Source: a virus. Taken from it: 27,269 nt of DNA. A program made the translations under genes and the position numbers. The stretch is taken from IMG/VR virus record IMGVR_UViG_3300023273_000733, positions 1 to 27,269 of that record, one strand, 5' to 3'. The notes under the pieces are model-generated. The model had not been told where the DNA came from. It made no database searches and saw nothing but the letters and a program-made list of their open reading frames with translations. Below are positions 19,440-26,006 of the stretch, in pieces (within the stretch, counting starts at the first letter, position 1; every line of letters starts with the position of its first letter).

Positions 19440-19447
19440 TATTTATT
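19440..19447 (-). promoter_or_regulatory. T4-type late promoter box AATAAATA (proximal)
   Basis: On the minus strand AATAAATA lies 20 bp upstream of the ATG of the 569-aa fibre gene, with the AGGAG ribosome binding site between. It is flanked by a 5-bp inverted repeat (TAACA at 19435-19439, TGTTA at 19448-19452). It fits NATAAATA. Confidence 0.6.
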
Positions 19448-19456
19448 TGTTACAAG

Positions 19457-19464
19457 TATTTATC
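19457..19464 (-). promoter_or_regulatory. T4-type late promoter box GATAAATA (distal)
   Basis: A second match to NATAAATA on the minus strand, 9 bp upstream of the proximal box in the same gap. Tandem late boxes suggest strong late expression of the fibre gene. Either could be the functional one. Confidence 0.5.
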
Positions 19465-19481
19465 CGATTGAACGGAATAGC

Positions 19482-19796
19482 TTATCTTCTTAGCTTAAGG
19501 AATTTTTTTGTTCTTGAAGTGATGTCGCGCTTAACTTTTTCTGTATTAAGTCTAAAGTCGACGTTTTGTATATGGTCTTGATACTGCTCGAATAATTCAT
19601 CTAAAGATTTTTCTAAATCTTCTACCTTATTCTTTTGAGTGTTAATATCTATATCCCAGATCTTGCCATCAACAAACTGCACTCTAACAGAATCGAGGTA
19701 TTCGAGCGGAACTACATCGATTTCCACGTCTTCGAATACCTCGGGCCAATGGCTAATAACTTCGTCTGGGAGTTTTTTACTGGGCTTCTTGGGCAC
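19482..19796 (-). CDS. Hypothetical phage protein (about 104 aa)
   Basis: The frame is open from 19874, but the first 26 codons are the out-of-frame shadow of the upstream gene, so I prefer the GTG at 19794-19796, which overlaps the end of that gene by 20 bp. The ribosome binding site is weak (AAGAAG upstream). The product begins VPKKPSKKLPDEVISHWPEVFE and is highly charged, with an acidic alpha-helical middle (VEDLEKSLDELFEQYQDH) and a basic C-terminus (TSRTKKFLKLRR). No domain is recognised. It is last in a tightly packed group of small genes downstream of the VWA gene and just before the late promoters of the fibre gene; the basic tail could suit nucleic acid or virion assembly contacts, but this is only speculation. 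Confidence 0.6.
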   Translation of the reverse strand: MPKKPSKKLPDEVISHWPEVFEDVEIDVVPLEYLDSVRVQFVDGKIWDIDINTQKNKVEDLEKSLDELFEQYQDHIQNVDFRLNTEKVKRDITSRTKKFLKLRR

Positions 19797-20388
19797 TAGA
19801 CTTGGTCTTCTTTTTAGTCGGCACAAGTTTTTCTGCTTGTTCTCTAAGGCTCTTTGCCTCTTTAAACAATGCATCTGCTTGTGAACGATACTGTGCAGCC
19901 AAGTCGTCGTCGCTTAAAACTCCGTCAACTGATGTAGTTGCATAGTCAGCAGCCGGATCAATTGTTCTAGTTTCTTGTACTGGTTGAACTGTTCGACCAT
20001 CAGGACCTTTTAATGCTAGATCCGCAACAGTAACACCTTTTTGTTCAGCAATCATCTTGTTTAGTTCTGCAAGATTAACTGAACTAGCAGTGTCAGGGGT
20101 CATTTCGATAGTATCAGTTTTTACTTTCGTAAGTTTACCATAACGTTGCATACCTGCTAACATATTCAAGCCATCCGACAATGTAGTACGTGCCATAGCT
20201 TCTGCAAATTCGTATGCATTTTGTCCTGCATTTGATTCAAGAGCTTTCATCAAATCGTCATGTTGTGCTGCATCTAAAGCAGAAGTTGGAATTACTAAGC
20301 AATAGTCAGGATCTCCTGGAATTACTCTGTATGCTACTACTACTTTTCTTCCTGTCGCTGCATTACGACCTACGTGTTTTAGAGCCAT
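19777..20388 (-). CDS. Conserved-looking phage protein of unknown function (203 aa)
   Basis: The ATG at 20386-20388 has a GGAGAG ribosome binding site and lies 2 bp after the stop of the 79-aa gene. The N-terminal part, MALKHVGRNAATGRKVVVAY followed by RVIPGDPDYCLVIPTSALD, looks like a compact alpha/beta domain; the middle is alpha-helical (AYEFAEAMARTTLSDG); the C-terminus has a helical, coiled-coil-like segment (RSQADALFKEAKSLREQAEK) and a lysine-rich end (KKKTKSS). No transmembrane or catalytic motif was seen. It resembles proteins I associate with marine T4-like phages, but no function is known to me. Its cluster with the 79-aa and 104-aa genes suggests a shared role. Confidence 0.75.
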   Translation of the reverse strand: MALKHVGRNAATGRKVVVAYRVIPGDPDYCLVIPTSALDAAQHDDLMKALESNAGQNAYEFAEAMARTTLSDGLNMLAGMQRYGKLTKVKTDTIEMTPDTASSVNLAELNKMIAEQKGVTVADLALKGPDGRTVQPVQETRTIDPAADYATTSVDGVLSDDDLAAQYRSQADALFKEAKSLREQAEKLVPTKKKTKSSAQEAQ

Positions 20389-20390
20389 AA

Positions 20391-20630
20391 TTACTCTCCT
20401 TTAGGTTCTTCCTTGGGCTCTTGCTGTGCGGCTACTGCACCTAAGAAAGATTCCAATTTGTTATATGTTGTACCAACAACAGCCATTTCGTTTGCTTTAA
20501 ATGCACCACGAGAGCTTGCTACGTCAATAATCTGCTTGATAGCAGTTAGGTCTTGTACTGTAAGCTCAGCCGCTGCTGGCGCTTGAGTTGTTGTTTCTGC
20601 TTCTGTTGCTTGAGTTTTTTCATCAGCCAT
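20391..20630 (-). CDS. Small acidic hypothetical phage protein (79 aa)
   Basis: The ATG at 20628-20630 follows AAGGAG (20638-20643, minus strand). The first 20 or so residues are low-complexity (TQATEAETTTQAPAAA) and look disordered. The centre, LTVQDLTAIKQIIDVASSRG followed by AFKANEMAVVGTTYNKLESF, is predicted helical by eye. The end is acidic (EPKEEPKGE). It is followed 2 bp later by the 203-aa gene. No domain is recognised; small proteins of this layout occur in marine T4-like phages. The upstream gap carries an AT-rich palindrome and a motif shared with the gap at 24231. Confidence 0.7.
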   Translation of the reverse strand: MADEKTQATEAETTTQAPAAAELTVQDLTAIKQIIDVASSRGAFKANEMAVVGTTYNKLESFLGAVAAQQEPKEEPKGE

Positions 20631-20653
20631 AAGTTTTCTCCTTGTATAATATT

Positions 20654-20673
20654 ATATATGCGTACTTAATTAT
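20654..20673 (-). promoter_or_regulatory. Intergenic motif shared with the 24231 hairpin region
   Basis: The plus-strand text ATATATGCGTACTTAATTAT matches 24231-24252 except for two extra C bases in the latter. Both copies lie just upstream of minus-strand genes with AAGGAG ribosome binding sites. This copy lacks the second arm of the hairpin and adjoins the palindrome TATAATATTATA (20645-20656). Function unknown; a regulatory site or degenerate promoter is possible. Confidence 0.4.
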
Positions 20674-20954
20674 TTGTACTTTAAAAGTGGACATGCTAAC
20701 ATGAAATAACTCATTTCTTTTGAGTCTTCAAATCCCACTTTCATTAGTGTTTCTACTTTACTAGTTTTTGTTGATATGTCAACAGTTTTCCCAACAAAGT
20801 ATCTTCCTTTTAGATTTTTTGCTATCCATTTATTTAATGATTCTTCAATGTTGTAAGTGTAAGGAATGGATATGTATTCAAAGTAAGGAACAATTACAGA
20901 TGACTTCCTTACTTTGAATAAGTTTAAAGCATTTGGTTCTTTTATCTTAGGCAC
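20670..20954 (-). CDS. Hypothetical phage protein (about 94 aa)
   Basis: The frame extends upstream to 21008, but the best start is the GTG at 20952-20954: it has GAGG eight bases upstream (minus strand GAGGAAGCAAGTG) and overlaps the end of the VWA gene by 8 bp. The product has a basic N-terminal part (FKVRKSSVIVPYFEYISIPY), then ESLNKWIAKNLKGRYFVGKT and a C-terminal VGFEDSKEMSYFMLACPLLKY. It looks like a small alpha/beta protein with no recognised domain. Translational coupling to the metallopeptidase/VWA gene suggests coordinated production, perhaps as a partner. Confidence 0.7.
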   Translation of the reverse strand: MPKIKEPNALNLFKVRKSSVIVPYFEYISIPYTYNIEESLNKWIAKNLKGRYFVGKTVDISTKTSKVETLMKVGFEDSKEMSYFMLACPLLKYK

Positions 20955-22275
20955 TTGCTTCCTCGTAGCGTACAGTAGTACCAAACGGCGCCTGTACATT
21001 TTTATCATGGTGTGAGTGAATTAGAAATACTGTGTCACAGTAGTCTTCGTCACCCCAGCTATCCCAAGCATAACCATCTGTGAACATAATGAACTTCTTA
21101 GGAACATATCCTGTTTCTTTCATATATGCCCAGTTCGCCATAAAGTCAGTACCGCCACCGCCAAAGATTTCATAGTCGAGCAAGTCTTCGCCACCGTCTG
21201 CACTAAAGTCTTGTTCGTTGTAAACTTTAGTATCAAAACACCAAACTTTAATGTTATAGTCGGCATACTGATCCATAATGCCTTTGATTTCACCTAAGAA
21301 ATCTTGTGCTTGTGCATTGCCAATTGAGCCTGACATGTCTAGTGCAACAGCAATATCGATTGTCTCATCAAAGTTTTGTCCTGGAAGTATAGCACCACTC
21401 TGCCAACCTTTGCGTGAAGGACGTTGAAACGTAAAATCGTTTTTAATAACTGACTGAATTTGTTGTTGCAAAATTTCACGCCAATTCATCTTAGGCTCAG
21501 TAAGCTCGCGAATCATGCGTTGTACTTCACCTGGAGTATTGCCAGCACCTGCGGCTTGTGCGGCAGTCATCATACCTTCTTTAATTTCATCTTTGATTTT
21601 GCTAAGTTCTTCTTTAGAATACTTAGGACGCTTCTTGCTTACATTGTTACCGTTTGCATCTTTTTCTTCTTCACCCTCTTCGCCATCGCCGTCGCCATCG
21701 TCGAGGTGCTCGTCTAGCATTTCGCCTTCTTGATCTAATTGATCTAATAGCTCTTGAAGTTCTTTGCCGGCTTGTTTAGCATCTTCAAATAGTTTGTCAT
21801 AAATCTCTTCAGAAGTATCTGCTTCATATTGGAAGTCTTGAAAACAGTCTACAATCTTTGGCTTATCACCAATACGGTCACGTACTAGCAAATTGTTAAC
21901 TTTGTAGTCTGCGGCAATATTGTAGAGCATAGGATTGCGATCTTCTCTACGACCTAAGTGATCAAACACCATGTGTAGGATTTCGTGCGCAACAACAAAC
22001 TCAATCTCTTTATTGTCCATTGCATTAAAGAATTGAGTGTTAAAGTAAAGGTTGCGTCCGTCTACTGCGGCAGTGGGCAACCAGTCATCTGCTGCCAAAA
22101 TACGCAAACGTGTAGCCATGTTACCAAAGAACGGGTGACGTAGTAGCAAACCTACTCGTGCAATAATAATACGATCAAGTACTTCTACACGCATTTCTTC
22201 TAGCTGTTCTGGAGTAATATTTGGATCTGGTTGCCAGTTTTTAAGTTTACTTGCAGTATCTTTAGCAGTTGCCAT
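20947..22275 (-). CDS. Metallopeptidase-like / von Willebrand A domain protein (442 aa)
   Basis: The ATG at 22273-22275 has a GAGAGG ribosome binding site and a consensus sigma70 promoter upstream. The N-terminal half carries a zinc-peptidase signature, HEILHMVFDH (HExxH at 97-101), as in proteins with a putative metallopeptidase domain (DUF2201 type, COG3864-like). A very acidic linker (about 182-210, EGEEEKD) and helical region follow. The C-terminal half is a VWA-like domain with a nearly intact MIDAS: DMSGS (313-317), a threonine in GGGGTDF (T376) and FTDGY (D400). Proteins of this build normally act with MoxR AAA+ ATPases, one of which is encoded immediately upstream, as metal-dependent adaptors or chaperones. 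Whether the HExxH site cleaves anything is unknown. In a phage the pair could help assembly, remodel host complexes or counter defence; all three are inferences. Confidence 0.85.
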   Translation of the reverse strand: MATAKDTASKLKNWQPDPNITPEQLEEMRVEVLDRIIIARVGLLLRHPFFGNMATRLRILAADDWLPTAAVDGRNLYFNTQFFNAMDNKEIEFVVAHEILHMVFDHLGRREDRNPMLYNIAADYKVNNLLVRDRIGDKPKIVDCFQDFQYEADTSEEIYDKLFEDAKQAGKELQELLDQLDQEGEMLDEHLDDGDGDGEEGEEEKDANGNNVSKKRPKYSKEELSKIKDEIKEGMMTAAQAAGAGNTPGEVQRMIRELTEPKMNWREILQQQIQSVIKNDFTFQRPSRKGWQSGAILPGQNFDETIDIAVALDMSGSIGNAQAQDFLGEIKGIMDQYADYNIKVWCFDTKVYNEQDFSADGGEDLLDYEIFGGGGTDFMANWAYMKETGYVPKKFIMFTDGYAWDSWGDEDYCDTVFLIHSHHDKNVQAPFGTTVRYEEASA

Positions 22276-22309
22276 TGTCGCCTCTCACTTTGCTAGTTTC
22301 TATACATAT

Positions 22310-22338
22310 AGTATACTACTATTTAACGGGGTTGTCAA
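22310..22338 (-). promoter_or_regulatory. Consensus sigma70 promoter for the VWA/metallopeptidase gene
   Basis: Minus strand: TTGACA (22338-22333), exactly 17 bp, TATACT (22315-22310). The expected start is near 22303, leaving a leader of about 28 nt with GAGAGG before the ATG at 22275. Near-perfect host-type promoter, suggesting early or continuous expression. Confidence 0.85.
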
Positions 22339-22345
22339 GAGAAAA

Positions 22346-22369
22346 TGGGCGTTTTGAATGGGACGCCCA
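22346..22369 (-). terminator. Possible weak terminator after the MoxR gene
   Basis: On the minus strand TGGGCGT and ACGCCCA form a 7-bp GC-rich stem with a 10-nt loop, followed by TTTTCTCTT. It lies 14 bp after the MoxR stop and just before the next promoter. The T-run is short and interrupted, so termination may be partial. Confidence 0.45.
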
Positions 22370-22383
22370 AACCCAGCACACCA

Positions 22384-23472
22384 TTAAGACTGTTGAGCAG
22401 CCTTAATATATTTGCCATAACGATCGTGGAACTCATCAAAGCACTCCACTTCGTCTGGATCAATGGGCAATGCATACTGAGTAAGTGCAACTTTAACACC
22501 CATTACAACTAGCTCAGTTTCAAAATTGTCCATTGCAAAGCGTAGGAAGTTATTAACCTTATCGTCAAACTTTTTATCGTTTGCGTCCGCCGCTTCTTTT
22601 AGTTCGTAGCACAGTGACACAGTAAGGGAATACATAGCACTGATTTCTTTCTGCTTCACTTCTTTTACCTTACCGTCCAAAATATCGGAAGGATTAGGCA
22701 TAGAGCTTGCTACTTTACGGTGTGCCATAAACTTTACAGCAAGTCCTTCACCAATTGCACCTGATACCAAATCAGTAGTGGTATTTTCGTCTATATCGTC
22801 TTCAAGCAGTTCTGAAACAAATGTCCAAGAACGGGGAGTTGCAAACGAACGGCTAGGTGACTTAGGATCAAAGTCGTACAAGTCTTTCTTGCTAAACTGT
22901 AGGAAACCTACAACGTCTTTGTGTACATTGTTATTAACTGCCCACTCAAACCAGTCATCAAACGATACAGCCAACTCCAAATGGATAAAGCGGTTAGCCA
23001 ACGGAGCAGGCATACGATAAGTAACGCCTTTGTCAGCATCACGGTTACCAGCCGCAACAATCATAACGTTGTCGGGTAGTTTGTACTGTCCTACACGACG
23101 GTTAAGAATCAACTGGTATGCTGCCGCTTGTACGCTAGGCGCTGCCGAGTTCATTTCGTCTAAGAACAAAACAATATTGTCGTATTGTGCCGCAAACTCT
23201 TGCGATGGAAGTTCGCTTGGTGCACCCCACACCATTGTGCCTGAGTTGCTGTCAAAATATGGAATACCTTTAATGTCTGTAGGTTCCCAAAGTGACAAGC
23301 GAATGTCAATAAGATGTGAGTTAGGAAGACTGTTAGTAATTTGCTCAACTACTTCAGACTTACCAATACCTGGAGGTCCCCATAGGAAGATAGGACGTTT
23401 CTTTTTCATAGCATGTGTGATGCTAGTTTTTGCCTTGTTAGGGCTAGTAGTGCGGATTGCGACATTTTCCAT
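22384..23472 (-). CDS. MoxR-type AAA+ ATPase (362 aa)
   Basis: The ATG at 23470-23472 follows GAGGGA (23480-23485) and a consensus promoter. AAA+ signatures are complete: Walker A GPPGIGKS (32-39), Walker B VLFLDE (101-106), sensor 1 AAGN (N143) and ANRF with a candidate arginine finger (R161). The segment LWEPTDIKGIPYF between Walker A and B is typical of the MoxR branch. MoxR ATPases hexamerise and, with VWA-domain partners, act as chaperones that remodel or mature protein complexes. The gene directly downstream encodes a metallopeptidase/VWA protein, the expected partner. Each has its own strong promoter, so their ratio may be set independently. Not a DNA-replication clamp loader or terminase by motif. 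The target in infection is unknown. Confidence 0.85.
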   Translation of the reverse strand: MENVAIRTTSPNKAKTSITHAMKKKRPIFLWGPPGIGKSEVVEQITNSLPNSHLIDIRLSLWEPTDIKGIPYFDSNSGTMVWGAPSELPSQEFAAQYDNIVLFLDEMNSAAPSVQAAAYQLILNRRVGQYKLPDNVMIVAAGNRDADKGVTYRMPAPLANRFIHLELAVSFDDWFEWAVNNNVHKDVVGFLQFSKKDLYDFDPKSPSRSFATPRSWTFVSELLEDDIDENTTTDLVSGAIGEGLAVKFMAHRKVASSMPNPSDILDGKVKEVKQKEISAMYSLTVSLCYELKEAADANDKKFDDKVNNFLRFAMDNFETELVVMGVKVALTQYALPIDPDEVECFDEFHDRYGKYIKAAQQS

Positions 23473-23521
23473 AGTATATTCCCTCTTTGTGGATCAGTGC
23501 TTAATTTCTTACTATGTATAT

Positions 23522-23550
23522 ATAATACGCTCAACGAGGACGAATGTCAA
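23522..23550 (-). promoter_or_regulatory. Consensus sigma70 promoter for the MoxR gene
   Basis: Minus strand: TTGACA (23550-23545), exactly 17 bp, TATTAT (23527-23522). The expected start is near 23515, giving a leader of about 43 nt. It lies wholly in the 92-bp gap after the 126-aa gene. Confidence 0.85.
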
Positions 23551-23564
23551 GCACTTTTGGCATT

Positions 23565-23945
23565 TTATTCGGATTTTTCTTGTCTATTCATAGCTTTGGT
23601 TAAGCCGTATTTGCGCAAGTCTCCGCTGAAAAGATGCAACTCCATGGCTTTCTTTTCGCTCGTTACATGTATTGCTCGATTGGTAAGATAATATGGACAA
23701 TCGATAAAGTTGTCTAAAAAGATAATAACCTGTGTAGTAATGGGCATATCTTTTGGAAATGGTATTTCGTATGTTGCTAGTTCAATTTCGGTTAGAATAT
23801 CAAAGCCTTCGTCAGTTAAACGAAGTCCGCCGTTTGCTCTAGTATTCTTCCACCAAAGAGGAAAGTACTCCTTGACAGTAATGTCGTTTGAAGTTTTTCC
23901 TAGTTGATTTAAAAATATCTTAGTATATGTTTCTTTCCAGTTCAT
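23565..23945 (-). CDS. Hypothetical phage protein (126 aa)
   Basis: The ATG overlaps the stop of the 96-aa gene (ATGA, 23942-23945), so the two are translationally coupled. The product starts MNWKETYTKIFLNQLGKTSND and contains WWKNTRANGGLRLTDEGFDI, which looks like a small helical or winged-helix-like part, then FLDNFIDCPYYLTNRAIHV and HLFSGDLRKYGLTKA. This pattern is familiar to me from small unknown proteins in marine T4-like phages. The GGLRLTDEGFDIL segment could be a DNA-binding recognition element, but the evidence is weak. It is last before the MoxR promoter. Confidence 0.72.
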   Translation of the reverse strand: MNWKETYTKIFLNQLGKTSNDITVKEYFPLWWKNTRANGGLRLTDEGFDILTEIELATYEIPFPKDMPITTQVIIFLDNFIDCPYYLTNRAIHVTSEKKAMELHLFSGDLRKYGLTKAMNRQEKSE

Positions 23946-24232
23946 TCTTCTGTTTCTAATTCGCCTGCTGATAACTTATATACCGCAAATTCGTCAGTAT
24001 TAAACATTTCGTTTAATTTAGATGCTAAGTTATGTGCATGACCCGGATTTGAGAATGAAACCTTTTTGTACTTAGGTCCTGGATAATTTGTAATTGAATT
24101 CAAACTCTTAAGATTGAAAGGCTTGCCGTTATAGAACACAGCCCAGATAGCTTCAGCATCTAGGACTTGTTCAGCCCTATAGGTCTTTTTGTCTATATGT
24201 TCTAGCAATACGGTTGGTTTTGGCCTACTCAT
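23942..24232 (-). CDS. Hypothetical phage protein (96 aa), start codon in a hairpin
   Basis: The ATG at 24230-24232 follows AAGGAG at 24242-24247 (minus strand). The protein is basic near its N-terminus and contains EAIWAVFYNGKPFNLKSLNS, KYKKVSFSNPGHAHNLASKL and NEMFNTDEFAVYKLS. The layout suggests a small alpha/beta protein; no family is named. Its ribosome binding site is in the loop and its start codon at the base of an 11-bp hairpin, with a late promoter overlapping the upstream arm, so expression probably switches on late. The stop overlaps the start of the 126-aa gene by 4 bp. Confidence 0.75.
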   Translation of the reverse strand: MSRPKPTVLLEHIDKKTYRAEQVLDAEAIWAVFYNGKPFNLKSLNSITNYPGPKYKKVSFSNPGHAHNLASKLNEMFNTDEFAVYKLSAGELETEE

Positions 24233-24265
24233 ATATGCGTACTCCTTAATTATATACGCATATAT
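24231..24265 (-). promoter_or_regulatory. 11-bp RNA hairpin enclosing the ribosome binding site of the 96-aa gene
   Basis: ATATATGCGTA (24231-24241) and TACGCATATAT (24255-24265) are perfect reverse complements. On the minus-strand transcript the 13-nt loop holds AAGGAG and the 3' arm runs into the AUG (24230-24232). Transcripts entering from the upstream genes would carry the full stem; transcripts from the overlapping late promoter would begin near 24257 and lose nearly all of the 5' arm. This matches the logic known for T4 genes such as e and I-TevI. Confidence 0.65.
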
Positions 24266-24270
24266 TTATC
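24263..24270 (-). promoter_or_regulatory. T4-type late promoter box GATAAATA
   Basis: The minus-strand GATAAATA fits NATAAATA and lies in the 61-bp gap upstream of the 96-aa gene. It overlaps the outer end of the hairpin arm at 24255-24265. Expected transcription start is about 24257. Confidence 0.6.
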
Positions 24271-24293
24271 TCTTTTATAGTTATCTACGTAGT

Positions 24294-24530
24294 TTACTTC
24301 CAGCCACTTCCGCCGTCTAGTTGTACTTCTACAGTACCTGTGTCAGAATTAGATTTTACAAAACGTTCCAAATCACCTTCTAGTCTAGCCATTACAATGC
24401 CAAGTGTATACGCTAGATTTTTCGACTGTTGTATACTTAACCGAATTTCTTTTGCATTACTTAAATCTGCACTTTTAACCTGTTGTATAAACTGCTGTAT
24501 AGGAGCAGTATTTAATGGATCATTTTGCAT
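24294..24530 (-). CDS. Small hypothetical phage protein (78 aa)
   Basis: The ATG at 24528-24530 overlaps the end of the 157-aa gene by 11 bp. The product, starting MQNDPLNTAPIQQFIQQVKS, is mostly helical (AKEIRLSIQQSKNLAYTLGI then VMARLEGDLERFV) and ends in a short beta-like tail, VEVQLDGGSGW. No domain recognised. It has only a weak ribosome binding site and probably depends on translational coupling. It is the last gene of the nuclease operon before the late-promoter gap. Confidence 0.7.
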   Translation of the reverse strand: MQNDPLNTAPIQQFIQQVKSADLSNAKEIRLSIQQSKNLAYTLGIVMARLEGDLERFVKSNSDTGTVEVQLDGGSGWK

Positions 24531-24993
24531 TTGCTTTACTCAACTCTACACGCATTTCAATTTCAGTTTTAAACGGACCTCTAGACTCGTACCGTTCTAC
24601 AGTAATCAGTTTAGGACATAAACTTTTAACCCACCCTTTATCAAAGTGAATAATATAATATCCTGCACAATATAAACTTTTAGATTTTTTACTTTTAGTA
24701 AAAAGTGGAAGTTTACGTTGTACATCTAATAACGGATTAAAAGGAGCACAACTTGTTGGATAGCCGTAAACTTCTTTTTCTGCAACTATAACATCATTAT
24801 GTACAGGGACTTCATTGATTGCAACCCCTTTACCAAAAGTCTTTTCTAGTGCTCGTTCGCTATCAAAATATTGTGTGCCTGCCGGACCACTAAACATAAA
24901 TTTATCTTCAGAAATGCTAAGTGTACCAAGGCGTACTCCTTCATCTTCAAGAATCCAAAATTTATCTTTTAATATTGTTTTTGTTTTAATCAT
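24520..24993 (-). CDS. Hypothetical phage protein (157 aa)
   Basis: The ATG overlaps the stop of the RNase H-like gene by 4 bp (24990-24993), so it is translated from the same message. The product starts MIKTKTILKDKFWILEDEGV and is beta-rich at the N-terminus (FMFSGPAGTQYF), with a middle YGYPTSCAPFNPLLDVQRKL and a basic strip KSKKSKSLYCAGYYIIHFDK. Two cysteines near the end (C109 and C122 region) do not form an obvious metal site. No family recognised. Coupling with a nuclease suggests a role in DNA metabolism, but nothing in the sequence proves this. Confidence 0.75.
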   Translation of the reverse strand: MIKTKTILKDKFWILEDEGVRLGTLSISEDKFMFSGPAGTQYFDSERALEKTFGKGVAINEVPVHNDVIVAEKEVYGYPTSCAPFNPLLDVQRKLPLFTKSKKSKSLYCAGYYIIHFDKGWVKSLCPKLITVERYESRGPFKTEIEMRVELSKANAK

Positions 24994-25973
24994 TTAGGAT
25001 ACCTCGCTTGTAATGGAATTGCATACTGTTGTGCTTGGTCTGCAATACGTTGCATATCCCATTTTGCACAGAACTTCATAAGACGCATACCTACTTGTGT
25101 AATTTCTTTAGGCTCTACTTCTGCAATAGTGTTATTAATTATCTCTCTAATGTCTGCAGGTTGTGCAGTTAAATCACAAAGTGTTACATTACGATTGTAG
25201 TCATCTAACACACGATGCTCGTCACCGTTGTGATCAGTCCAACGCTGTAGCATCATATTGTTCCAGTTGTATCCTTTAGTGCCTTTATCTTCAAACGCTT
25301 CTTGTAAGCCTACTTTGTTCTTAGTGCCTTTCTTACGAACACCAGGATATGCACTGAACACATTATCGCTTGTATCGCCACGCATACATTTTTCAAACAA
25401 CATAAATGCAGGATCGGGTGCAGGCTTTGCTTCTTTAGTTTTCTTGTCAATTACAGGCTTACCTTTGTCATCAAAGTAGCCTTCGTGTGTAATAGTTGTG
25501 TTACTAACACCATTGTACTGCTTAACATTTGGAGCAATAAGTTGTGCAAAGTCACCGTCAGTGCTAATAATAACATGATTGTCATTAGGATGTGCTTGTA
25601 CCCAACCTGCAATCAAATCATCTGCTTCTAGTTGCGAATGACGCATAACAGTACAGTTAGTCTTCTCAGTAACAAATTCTTTAAACTCGTCAAAGATTTC
25701 CCAAAACAGCGTGTCTTCTTCTTGCTGTGTGGGCGTCATAGCATCACGAGTTTGTTGTCTATTACGTTTATATGGTTCGTAATAGTCTTTACGCCAGCTA
25801 CGTCCTTCTAAACAGAATACAACATGATCTGCATTAAAGTCACTCCATGCCTTCTTAACACTATTAAGTGTAATGTGTAGTGCCATACCTAATTTAGTAT
25901 CTACATCGCCACGTACAACGTGTCGAGCTCTAAAAAAGGTATTCGCTGTGTCTACTAAAATATAGGTACTCAT
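24990..25973 (-). CDS. rnh: RNase H / 5'-3' exonuclease of the T4 RnhA (FEN1-like) family (327 aa)
   Basis: The ATG at 25971-25973 has a GAGGA ribosome binding site and a consensus promoter upstream. Acidic metal-binding motifs of the FEN/5'-3' exonuclease superfamily are all visible: D8 in LVDTANTFFRAR, WRKDYYEPYKRNR (60-72), QLEADDL (E116, D118, D119), ISTDGDF (D139, D141) and RGDTSDN (D200, D203). Length is close to T4 RNase H (305 aa), which removes RNA primers from lagging-strand fragments and acts with the replication machinery. The region after D203 (YPGVRKKGTKNKVG) corresponds to the DNA-binding helical part. It leads a short operon with the 157- and 78-aa genes. Substrate preference (RNA primer or flap) is inferred from the family. 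Confidence 0.9.
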   Translation of the reverse strand: MSTYILVDTANTFFRARHVVRGDVDTKLGMALHITLNSVKKAWSDFNADHVVFCLEGRSWRKDYYEPYKRNRQQTRDAMTPTQQEEDTLFWEIFDEFKEFVTEKTNCTVMRHSQLEADDLIAGWVQAHPNDNHVIISTDGDFAQLIAPNVKQYNGVSNTTITHEGYFDDKGKPVIDKKTKEAKPAPDPAFMLFEKCMRGDTSDNVFSAYPGVRKKGTKNKVGLQEAFEDKGTKGYNWNNMMLQRWTDHNGDEHRVLDDYNRNVTLCDLTAQPADIREIINNTIAEVEPKEITQVGMRLMKFCAKWDMQRIADQAQQYAIPLQARYPK

Positions 25974-26006
25974 TTGTCCTCACATACATAAGTCTTCATA
26001 TAAACA

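Noticed and set aside
23030-23593. Plus-strand ORF of 187 codons opposite the MoxR gene
   Set aside because: It lies antisense to complete AAA+ motifs and runs across the MoxR promoter; no start signals.
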